Source: Dasypus novemcinctus
Taxonomy: Eukaryota; Chordata; Mammalia; Cingulata; Dasypodidae
Assembly (NCBI RefSeq): GCF_030445035.2
Contig: NC_080688.1
Coordinates: 61,951,949-62,015,948 of the forward strand
Reading direction: 5' to 3'
DNA: 64,000 bases
Below, in pieces: positions 33,256 through 44,600 of this stretch; positions within the stretch are counted from its first letter, which is position 1, and each line of letters begins with the position of its first letter. The notes under the pieces were generated by a model. The model was given only the letters and a program-made list of their open reading frames with translations, searched no databases and was not told where the DNA came from. The translations under genes were made by a program, and so were the position numbers.

Positions 33256-35234
33256 AATTCTTCTACAGATGCAGTGGTGTGACAGGCCCTTCCTTGCAGA
33301 GTGGCCTTTGGATGCAGAGACCTGGATAAGTGTGGCACCCATGCCATCCTCTCCGAGGACAGTGGTTTCTAGAGAAAAGGCCTGGGACTCAGGCTGCTGG
33401 GGCTGGGCTGTGCAAACCTGTGGCCTCTGGAAACTCAGCGTGGAAAGGCCCCGGGCCCCTGCTTCCCGGAGTCTCCTCTGTGCCTGCCCCATACCCTCTG
33501 CTCACCTCTTACTCCATCTGCTGCCTCACACTGCCTTGAGCCCTTAGGACCCATGGAAAAAGGAAAACGCCCATCATCTGCAAGCATCTGAAAACCACTG
33601 TCCTCAGGGACCAAAGGCTGGGAAGCCTGAGGGGAGGTCTGGGCCTGCAGCTCCAATCTGGTCTGAACCCTTCCAAACTGTGCAAAATCCAAAAGCACTG
33701 AGTTTCACTCTTTTTGCTGTGTCCCACTAGGCTGATTTTGAGGGGTGTGGCCTCCCATTCACATTTCCCTGTGAATTGGTTGATCCTGTCAGCAACTGTG
33801 GGCTGGGGCTGAGGGGAAAGGGTGGAGGCTTATTTAGAACCTGAGCAAGCTGGCAAGGGGAAAGGGCCCAGGAATAAGGGGCTGAAAAGGCACTGAGGAC
33901 AAACTTTCTTTCCTTCAGAATTTTTCCAAAGGCTGGAAAATTAACTAGAGTAAACACAGGGCACTTTGCTGGGGAGATGGTCTGAAGATTGAGGGATCTT
34001 CATAAGTTTGGCAGAGCAGGGATCACTTCACGAGACCCTTCTCCACATCAGGTGGGTGACAGCGGCTCTGCTTTCATGGTTAATCTGGGATGCAAACAGG
34101 GGCCAGTCTGAGGTGATAAGAGGTCAGAGGGGTAGGCACTTGTAACACCTTGTACAGGATCCTTTGGGGGCACCTCCATGGAAAATCTTCACGAGTGAAG
34201 AAGTACACAAGGGTGGTGTGTACTGGAACATCTGCCTGGCCTTTTGAGGCTTTTCGCTAGGCATTGGGCTAGGTGTTTTGAGGATACAGAAGCGAATGAA
34301 GCAGGTACACCAGGGTGAGCGAGGTTGTACTGTGTAACAAACCAACCCCAAAATCACTGGCTCAAAACAATGGGTTTATTTCTCACCAAAGCTACATGCC
34401 CATCACAGACTGGCAGGGGGGGCTTTGCTCACTGTAATTACTCAAGAGACCCAGGCTCCTGAGGACCCACCATCTCCACTGTTGTGGGTCACTTGACTGG
34501 AAGTATCAAGAAAGCTCTAAAGGGTCTCCCACTTGTGATCACAGCTCATTGGCCAGAACTAACCACATGACCCATTCACCCACAAATGACTAGGCAGTGC
34601 GACCCTACAATATACCTCCAAGGAGGAAAGCCAAAAACATTTGGGAATGGCACTGATGACTTCACAATAAGACTCTCAAGGAGCTCAGAGCTAAAGAGCA
34701 CAGACCATTAAGTGGAAAATCATGAAAGGGATATGCCAGGGATGCTATGGGACCCCAGAAAAGGGAAACTGGCTCAGTCCTGGGAAGACTTCCTGGAGGA
34801 AGGGACATGGAGTCACTACACGATAACCATGCAACTGGGGAGGTCATGGGAAAGAATGGAGATTCAGAGGTAAGAAAGATGGGCACTCTAAGCAGAAAGG
34901 ACAGTCTGAACAAAGACCCAGAGGTCAGGCACAGGGTGATATTTTGGCAGTTGAAAGTTGCTGGAGTATAAAAATAGAGGCAGGGTGTGGCCAGAGCTGC
35001 CAGAGCAGCAGCTAGGGTCAGACGCCAGGGTGGATGGTGCTGCCATGACAGGGATGAGTGGAGCAGAAGGGCATCTGGGCACCCACGGTGCCAAGCATGG
35101 TGCTGTATGCCTGGTACTGGTTACTGTTGCCCATCTGATTCCTGCACTTTCTCCAAACCCAGAGTGCTGGGGGAGCAAGGGGTTTCGACCATAGGACCCT
35201 GGGCCCTCAACACTGTTTCCCCAGTGGGTTTTGA
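33256..35234. other. SIGLEC15-EPG5 interval, old repeats, no gene recognised
   Basis: The stretch 34320-34560 (taacaaaccaaccccaaaatc, ctggctcaaaacaatgggttt) is an old interspersed repeat, and 34770-34960 is another. No coding signal was seen. Confidence 0.45.
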
Positions 35235-35365
35235 GGTCACTTCCATCAGACCACCTTGACAGCTTGTCCAAAAGCATATTCTGGGCACCACCCTGGACCT
35301 ACTCGATCACATGCTCTGGGGGTGGGGCCCTGAAGTATCTAACATGTTTTCCAGGTGACCTCCCC
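35235..35365. mobile_element. MER5A-like fragment
   Basis: CAGCTTGTCCAAAAGCATAT, caccaccctggacctactcg and tctgggggtggggccctgaag follow MER5A. Confidence 0.75.
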
Positions 35366-35760
35366 CTTTTTATTATGATCATTTTCAAACACATAAAAAG
35401 CTGCACTCCCTCCCCACATTCTATATTTACTAGCATTTTGCCATATTTGCTTAATACCCATGGGTATGCAACTGAACCATTGGAGAGTAAGCTGCCGACA
35501 TCACAGTGCAGCATCCCTAAATATCATAGCCATGTTTCTTAATAACAACAACATTCTCCATAACCTGAAGGCAATCATCTCACTCAAGAAATTAACATTA
35601 ACTCAGTAATATCCACATTCAAATTTCCCCAACTGTCCTCAAGAAGTTTTTAGTTTGTTGTTTCTAATCAGGGTCCATGTGGCTCCAAGCTATTCTTAGG
35701 CAAGCTAACGTTTGAGACTCCCTCTCTGGGTCTCCCTGACTTTGTTTGAATAATTGTATA
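35366..35760. mobile_element. Old L1-type repeat fragment
   Basis: The sequence has the order seen in old mammalian L1 fragments (ttgccatatttgcttaatacc, gacatcacagtgcagcatcc, attcaaatttccccaactgtc). The orientation is not certain. Confidence 0.5.
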
Positions 35761-36648
35761 GATGTGAAAGGGTTCTAAGCTAATAAGCAGCTGGCCCCTC
35801 CTGCAGGATTCACAGTCTGACACAGGGCTTCTTGGAAATGGAAGGACCACCATTCCTCCAAAGAATGCACCTCAGAGAGTGATTTTGGACAGTGGCAGGC
35901 AGTGGGGAGGATGGAGAGAAGCGACAGCAGAAGTTCCCTCTGGCATTCCCTTCAATAATTTCCACACAGTGCGCAAGCAGCCTCCTTCTTGGTCCCCAGA
36001 TAAAGCAGCTGCTCCTAGAGGAAGACGGGGCGGTGGCGAGGGGGCTGAACTTGACCATCACTGTTCCTCTGGGCTGTCCCTGGGAGGTCTGGGTAGAGCA
36101 GAGCTGCCTGTCCTACCCATCTGGCCCTCTCGGAGCACTCAGGGCTCTTTCAGTGCCAAGCAAGGACCAGAGTCACATGCAACAGTGTCCTGGGGCCACA
36201 GAGTCAAGGAGAGAAATGACCTAGATGGCTTAAGAGTTTTCCAGACTGGACTTTGGCACAGGGCTCAGAGGTAGAAAAAAAAATTATCTATTTTTGCTGA
36301 ACAAAGGCTCATTACCCTTCCAAGCTCCTGGACAGATTAATCCATCTGCCACCCTTCTTTCCTATGAGGCTTCAGCAGCAGGGCCATGTTCAAAACTATC
36401 TCAGTGCCTTTAGAACATCTCCTTAGCCCAGAGCCTCTCACAAGTAAACCTACAGCAAGTAAACCTTCCAGTGTTAGGGTGACATTAACAAGGGAGCACT
36501 TTTACTGACAATCTCAAAATAACAGGTTACAGTATCAAATAAATTAGACAATAGGCACAAAAATCTCCATCAACTTTAACAACTGAAATAGTTTTCAAGA
36601 TAGTATGCTATTCCTATAAACTGAATTCTTACCAGCTATATCCAAAGA

Positions 36649-38445
36649 TTTATTTTATTTATGATTTTTATAGACCAGATACATTATAAACTTTCAAAAA
36701 TTGACAGCTTAATCATAATTTTCTCTAAAATGTAAATACTGTCCACTCAGAAACTTCACATTCTAGGATATCAATAATTACATCTTCCTCAAAGAAAACA
36801 GCACACAAAACATTTCCTGTCATAAAGTCATTGTTGCCAAATCAGCCATTAAAATGTCCACAGGTTCTAGAAATTTTCTTACACAAAGAATGGGGAGATG
36901 ACTGACTTCAAAATGGAAAAACATGACCTGACAAAGAAGGAAAAACAAGAGAAAGCTCTTAGACATGCCTGCTTGGGGAGGGACATCTTGTGGTCTAGAA
37001 AGCTCAGAGGGTAAACAGGGATGGTAGTGATCAGAGCTGCAGAGCATGTCTGGGAAGCAGAATTTTTCTGTCCAACTACAGAATTTCAAAACAAACGAGA
37101 GCTCCTACATACTTACAAATGCTGGGAGATGTATTTCAAAAGGATTTATGAGAAGAGCTTATCACTCTGTTGTCACTCACTGAAAGCTCTTGCTGACTGT
37201 TTAGACACATTCAGGTAAATAGTCGTGAGTTACTGATAACCCATAAGCAAAAGAAACATTATGCAATCTGGACAAACAAAATCAATTCTGAGCCAAACAA
37301 TATGGATATGGTGGCAGAAGCCAACTTGCTAATTCCCAGTGAAAAATAATGTGTGTAAAAAGATGACAACAGAACAAGGCAGCATTACAGGCAAGCTTTG
37401 GTAATGAATGAATTGTCAACAACAGAGGGCACAAAGCTAACGACAAAAAAAAAAAAAAACAATTTCAGGAAGTCTCCCAGCTGGCCCCACTTCCATGGAC
37501 AAGTCTCAGCAGGTCTGCTAGCTTCATTTGAGTTTAAATACAGAGTGAAGAAACAAGCAGAGAACACGGATTCAGGTCCCCTATCTCTCTTTTGAGAGTG
37601 GGGCCTCAAATTTGATGTCTGTCGAGTTCCAAAGATGGGTGCCTACAGGAGCCCAGAAAGTTATGTGAATGAAGAAATGGGCTGGGGTTGGGACCAAAGG
37701 GAATGCAGGGACTACAGTGACCTGGAGAGAGTGAGCCCTGTCTATTCTCCACTATGTGGGGCAACAATCTGGACAGCACATTCTTGTCCCAGATTGACTT
37801 CAGGTCACCCAGTTTAGAAGGATGGCTTTTTCTACAGGACACTCAGCTAGATGGAAGTCGACTTGTCACCAACTCTGCTACTCACAATAATCAGGATTCA
37901 GCATTATTTCCCTTCTTAAAGAACACAATGCTTATAAGCTGGTGTATTTCACATTTGAGAAATGAAGAAATTTTCAAAATTGATTTACTTTGAAGGAAAA
38001 AAAATGGGGTTCATGAGTGAGGCTTCTAGATGACTCCCGAAATAGTTAGATCTGGCACAGGAGTCTTGACATTTAAATACAACAGGAGGAGGCAGAAGTG
38101 GAGACATACAAAGAACCCCATCCTGGGGTTAGGTGAGATGACTGGTATTATTTGGAAACCATGAGTGGCTCTGAAACCAAGTAGAACTCAGCAAGTTTCT
38201 CTTGTTGGATGAACATAAAAACTAAAAAGTCCCAGAAAGTTTTAAAAGCTAAGAAAACACGCACACAGAGACATGCACCCATGTGCACATGCACAGTGGA
38301 ATTAGCTAGTGCCTCCCAACTTTCATCTCAGCTATTCATTGGCTGAACTGAGTCCTGCAGTGATACTGAACAAAGTTACTTGTGCAACAGCAAAGTTAAA
38401 TGTAAACATAAACAGCAGCAGGGTTTTCCAAGAGCCTCAGTGTTA
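36649..38445 (-). other. EPG5: Probable EPG5 3' untranslated region
   Basis: About 1.8 kb below the EPG5 stop is AT-rich and free of recognisable repeats. On the minus strand two overlapping AATAAA signals occur near 36649-36660. This suggests one polyadenylation site, but the true end is not determined and could lie farther down. Confidence 0.4.
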
Positions 38446-38628
38446 CTATCGTATGTTGTCCAAATAATGCACTTCTGGATAGAGACAGTTAACAAGTACA
38501 GCCAGGAAACTTTTCCCGTCTTGGAGACAATGGCCAGGATGCTTTATAAATTGGGCAGCTTGGGATATCTGATTCTGGTATTCAGCATACTGCTTACTTG
38601 ATGTCATGGATTCAAGAGCATTCAGGAC
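38446..38628 (-). CDS. EPG5: EPG5 last coding exon with stop codon
   Basis: The exon encodes [38 protein letters not shown] and the terminus [14 protein letters not shown] followed by TAG. It is 61 codons including the stop. The acceptor is tcttttag. Length and sequence end match human EPG5. Confidence 0.95.
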   Translation of the reverse strand, partial: VLNALESMTSSKQYAEYQNQISQAAQFIKHPGHCLQDGKSFLAVLVNCLYPEVHYLDNIR

Positions 38629-41600
38629 CTAAAAGACATGGAATATAAGAAGGTTAGGCAGAAGTATGTAACTTCATTTCCAGAGACGTGGCACATTCTT
38701 CCATTATAAGTTGGTGCCAACTGTGGGTCTCGGGAAGCCTACGGAACTGGAAACAGACATACAGATGGAAGGCACAAGCAGAAGGATGCCAGCAACCGAA
38801 ACTTCTCTGTCTTTTGCAGCCTTTACATCCACATCTTCCTGTCCTGTGCTATTTCCCAATGATGCTCCAGCCACTGCTGCAGTCCAGCTGGCCTTGTTAC
38901 CATGTTCCTCACCTGCCACACTCAGTCCTAAAGTCATGCCTTTACTCATCCTCCCCAGTCCACTTAATGAGTCTTCCCCAGCAGATCAAGCGCCCATGAT
39001 GTGGTAAAACTGCACTCTGCTGCCTCTCTTCCCAGAGCCCCACCATACTCAGCAGCACTGAGGGTGGCACCTCTGGGCTCTGAACTGTTTTGCAGAGCCA
39101 GCCGTATCTCCTTGTGTGAACTCTTTAATTCTGCTGTTCAGTTTGTTCTGAGGTTATAAAATAATGTCATATTAAACTGTCTAACTGAAGTAAACTCCTA
39201 AGAAACCAGCTGCTAAGTACTGCTGAGGGTAAATGATGAGGTCCCTAAATCAGCAAACATATACAAAGTACACTCCAGGTTCCTCCTAGTTCCATCTGAC
39301 TAATGGCACAGAACAATGGAAGAAAATGTTTCCACACCTCTCTTCAGAGGAAAAAATAAAGAAAAACATTCTTGAATCCATAATTTTAATTTTTCCTTCC
39401 TTCACAGTGGGAGAAGAGAGAAAGCAAACAAAAAATCAAAACAACGGTTCTTGAGAGTAGGGGTTTTGTTTTATAGCTACACAGTGTGTTCTCCCTACTA
39501 GAAGAGACCCACTACCATGGCAGCCCCCACCACCGGCAGCTAAGAAATAATTACAAGGAGACTATGAACAGAGGTCTTCAGGATGAAAAAAAAACAACTG
39601 AAGAGATTCTAAGACTTAAAAGTTGTGTGAACAGAGTTCAATCTAAGAACAGGAATCAACAGGGACAAGTACACCCATGAATCTAGTGTCTGTCTCTCCC
39701 ACTCTCTTTTTGAGGTGAAATTCACGTAACAAAATTAAACATTTTCAGTGGTATTTAACATAATTATAATGTTGTACAACCACCACCTCTATCTAGTTCT
39801 AAAACATTTCCATCACCCCTAAAGAAAACCTCATACCTATTCAGCCACTCCCCATCACCCCCTCCTCCAATCCTTGACTCTGCTTTCTATCTCATGGATA
39901 CCTATTTTGGAAGATTCATATAAATGGAATCATACAAGATGTGGCCTTTCGTGTTTGGTTTCTTTCATTTAGCACCATTCTCCCAAGTCCCATCTACTGA
40001 GAGTTCTCCCCACCAGACCAAGCTCTGAGACGTGGTGAACCTGTACTTTGCCACCTCGCTTCCCAGATCCCCGACCATACACAGTCAGCAACACTGAGGG
40101 AGGCACCTCTACTTTTACTTTTTATGGCTGAGTAAATGCTACACTGCATATATACACCACAATTTGTTTACTCGTGTATTTGTTGCTGGACATTGGGATT
40201 GTTTCCACCCTTTAACTGTAAGGGTAAGGCCACAGTAGGAAAATAGGAATAGAACTACATTAGGAAATAGGAATTGCAAATGCCTTCAGATAAATAAATA
40301 ACTTAGGGCTTAGGCTGCTCCCAAGAAGAGTGCTAATAAATAACTTAGGGTTTAGGGCTGTCCCCAAAAAAATGGTCAATAAATAACATGGGACTGCTCA
40401 CAAGAAAGGGCTTTTAAAAAAGAAAAAAAGATACTGCTAATCACAGTGTTCCACTTCTGTGCCTGCTTGCTTACTAGCTTACCCCCCTCCTGAAAGGCTA
40501 TAAAAACTTACTTGCTTACCCCCCTCCTGAAAGGCTATAAAAACACCTCTTCCCTTAGACTCGGAGCTGCTCATTTCTCTGCATAGGATGAGACAGTCAC
40601 CGCGCGGCTAATAAAGCTCTCAACTGGAACTTTATTCAAAGTCTGAGTCTGGTCAATATCTCTAATCTATAACATAACTACTGTGAACTGTGCTGCTATG
40701 GACGTTGGTGTACAAGTATTTGTTTATCCATTTTCAACTCTTCTAGTTATATACGTCGATAAGGAATTGATGGGTCACATGGTAATTCTATGTTTAACTT
40801 TTTCAAATCTTTTTTTTTTAGGAGGTACCAGGTACTGAACCCAGGACCTCATACATGTTTTTTTGTTTTTTTTTTAAGATATATTTTATTCTCCCCATAC
40901 CCTTGTTATTTGCACTTGATGTGTCTGTTCATCTTCCTTGTTTCTTTGAGAGGCACAGGGAGCCAAGCCTGGGGGACCTCTGATGTGGGAGGCAGATGCC
41001 TAATCACTTGACCCACCTCCACTCCCTGTTTTGTTGTTTCATATTATATTTTTCCTCCCTGCATCTCTTGTTGTGTTATCTTGTTGTGTGATCTTGCTGT
41101 CTTCTTTAGGAGGCACCAAGAACCTCTGCTCTGTGCTTTGCTATGTCTCGTTATGTTTTTTTAGTTCTTGTGTCTCTTGTTGTGTTAGCTCGCCATGCCT
41201 GCCCATTGCACAAGCTCACTGTCTTCTTTAGGAGGCACTGGGATCCAAGCCAGTGACCTCCCATGTGGTAAGCAGGAGCCCAGTTGCCTGAGCCACTTCC
41301 ACTTCCCTTGTATTGTTTTTTTTAATAGCCATCCCAGTGGGTGTAAAGTGGTATATCTCACCGCAGTTTTTACTTTTTTTTTTTTTTTATTTCCCAATGA
41401 CTAAGGAATTGAGCAACTTTTCATGTGTTTGTTGGCCATTTTGTATATCTTCTCTGGAGAAATGTCTATTTAAACCTTTGCTCATTTTTTAATTGGGTTT
41501 TGTCTTTTTATTGCTGAGTTGTTAGACTACTTTATATATTCTGGATACTAGACCTTTATCAAATAAGGGGTTGCTTATATTTTTTGCTATTCTATAAGTT

Positions 41601-44600
41601 TGAATATGGTGGGTCTCTTCCTTTCTTTAGGTTTAACCCCCAAAATGATCTACTTTAACAGTTGGCCAAAGATAAATTATAAAAAGGTTACTTTTTTTTC
41701 CAAATCTAAAAATCTTGATAAGTTTGATGGCTATTGCCATTTTAGGTCTAAAAGAATGTAGGCAAAGAAATAAAAGACCTGGGTGATCTGGTGGTTTAAG
41801 CAAAAACCATGTTCCAAGAATTGGTGGACACAGAAAAGTTAAAAGGCTTGATATATCTCTGGTTTCTAAAATATACCTAAAATGTATCTCACTAACTTCA
41901 CAACCTCCCTTAGAAAACTGATCTGCCCACTTACAATGTTTCATACTAGACAGTAGTGATTCAAACAGCAGTTGTCTAATCAGTCAATTCAAGTATTAGA
42001 TATTTTATAATCCAAGATTTCCTGTGAAGAACCTAGAGACTATATTGTTTGATCCTTATTCTAAATAACCAAGATATCACACTGCATGTGGCTGGCTTAG
42101 ACTTTATAAAGCTGCAAAAGAAACACTTTCAGAAGAAGAGTTAGGGAGTCTAACTCTACCATTTAGAGACAGGATTGCAGAGCGGTAAGATTGTGAAGCT
42201 TGGAGCCAGACTGGCTGGGGGTGAACCCAATATTACTAGCTATGTGATTTGGGGCAAGTTAATTACTTTCTGTCTTGATGTGGGCTATGGGTGGGAGGCT
42301 CTTTGTCTCTTTGGAGATAACCTTAAACTAAGCTGTCTGTCCTGACTTGTGGGTGTGGGATGGTGAGAGGCTGCAGCCCTGCCCTTGGTAACCATGACAA
42401 TGACTACAGTCCCAGGAAACAGTTTATCAATGCAAACTCTATAAACTTTAAATATTCAGGGAAAATGCAAACCAAATGTGCTAAAAGCTTATCTAGAATG
42501 CATGAAGTCCATGCTAAAAGCTTACCTAGGATGTGGAAGATATATGCTAATTCAAACCTATTAAGAACTGAAACAAAAGGACCATTTGGCCTTTCCTCTC
42601 TGTATAAAAGAAACTCAAAAATCTTGTTTGGGGCTCAGGCTTGAAACAGAAAGCTCCCGAGTCCAGCTGGTCATCAATAAATCATTTTTCCTTCTCAAAA
42701 TCATTCCTGAGTCCTGGCCTTTCTATATGCAAATAATTGAACCTCTCACAACTGCTACAACAGTCTCAGTTTTCTCTTTTGTAAAACTGGGATAAATAAC
42801 AGTTTTTGCTATGAGGATTAAATGAGTTAGAACTTTAATTATCAGTAAATGAGTTAAAACTTAAAACAAGTACCTTGTAAGAGTGCTGGCCATCTTTTTA
42901 TGTTATGCACCTTGCGACAGCCTATTCATGGGTGAAAAACAGACTTACGGGATTGTGATCACTGCCATGTGGCCTTCCATGTTTTTAGGACAAGCCATGG
43001 TTTCTTACAGCTATAATTATCAATTTTAGGTTATTCTCCAGCAAGAGTCAACTGCCAGGCTCACAAAACAGGAGATGCTTCTCTAGTATTAAAGCTCAGC
43101 TAACGTTCATCTCAACTCTGGCTGTATCTTCTGTGTTAGCCTCCAGGCCCAGGATGTGGCATGCCAGTGCACATTCTTTTTCATCAGAACCAAATTCAAT
43201 CCTAGACTGGCTTGCCCAAGGCTTTGCTTATTTTACAATTAACAGTAACAATGCTTGACAAATGCCTATAAAAACTGGTTAAAATTTGAGGTGGGCACAT
43301 ACTGTAACAATTTTCTAGCACAAAAAGTCCACTTAAGGGAATGCTGCGCTCTGCAGATCATCATGTCACGATGTATAATGGGCTAGAGCTGCTACCTCTC
43401 TACCTTCTGGGGAAGATGTGGTGGAAAACTCATCCACCCACCTGCAATGTTTCATATAAGACATTAGGGACTCAAACAATTGTCTACTCAATCAGTTTCA
43501 AGTATCAGGTATTTTATCATCAGAGATCCCTGTGCTGTCTGATCCTGAAAGCTGTTTTTACTGACCTGCTGAGCTTTTGGTGTCAGATGTAACTCAGAGC
43601 CTGGCTTCAAACGGATCTGATCCTCTGCAGGAACCTGAACTGATAGAAAGGCGGCCATGCCTCGGGCAACCACTCGGAACCTTAGACATTAGGGAGAGGA
43701 CAGAAGAAGTAAATTACCATTAGAGTAAGCATTGTAAATTAAACACCATATTTTCAATTAAAACAACAAATTTCTAGACCAATTATTGTTGTTAACATCT
43801 TTAGGAAAATCTTAGATATGATAAAGGAGCCTTAATCTTCCCTTCCATTATCACCACCCAAACAATGTATAGTATGTATAATCTAGATTGAAGAACAAAG
43901 GCACCTGATTCAACCAAAAGACACAAAAACCCAAATTTAAGTGAAACAAAACCACACAGTCCTGCTTAAGTTCTACCATAAGGAAGACACACGATGTTAA
44001 CACCTTTGGTTTGGACTGGGAGGTTCCCAAAGTTGCAACACACAATGGTCTTTTCCAGAAGAATGCTGGCATTCAAATAGTCTAAGTACTTTTTTAAACA
44101 ATGATAACAGCTTGGGGGAAAAATTAACATGACATAAACATTTCTGAGAAGCTAATGACAAATTCTTTCATGCCTTGGAATTTTTCAGTAACAAAACTTA
44201 GACTTCTTTCTTTTCCATTATTTATTCTTCTTACCAATTGACCTAATCTACCTTGACAGTTTACAATTCTACTAGACTGAGCCCCTCACAAGCTCTTGAT
44301 TTCCCCAAACTCACAGCACAATGACAAAAGGCTCAGAGTGAAGCAGCTGATTGGGGGTATCTTATTCTAACCTTGCCCATCATCAGTGGCCCAAAGCCAA
44401 AAAGAAATTATTAGTAGTGTGGAAGGGTAACAAAGTGAAACTACAATAAAATACTAAAAAATAATTTGAACTTAAAAATAAAGTTGTTTTAAAGTGAGAA
44501 AAAATAAACATGCTTTTTACAATATGAAAATGTAATCAGGCTTTGATTTTTTTTTCTTAATCTTTGAGGAGAACCTAGATTCTACATCAAAAAACCTACT

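Larger units (their letters stand above)
39695..41612 (-). mobile_element. Old antisense L1 3' region, carrying several insertions
   Basis: TGAGGTGAAATTCACGTAAC, then ttccatcacccc, tttttatggctgagtaaatgc, ggacattgggattgtttcc and tatatattctggatactag are antisense L1 motifs. The element is interrupted by segment copy B (39980-40110), an LTR (40217-40674) and SINEs (about 40810-41320). Confidence 0.8.

Noticed and set aside
38711-39007. Plus-strand frame [10 protein letters not shown]... in the last EPG5 intron
   Set aside because: There is no homology that I recognise and no splice context. It overlaps the unexplained duplicated segment.
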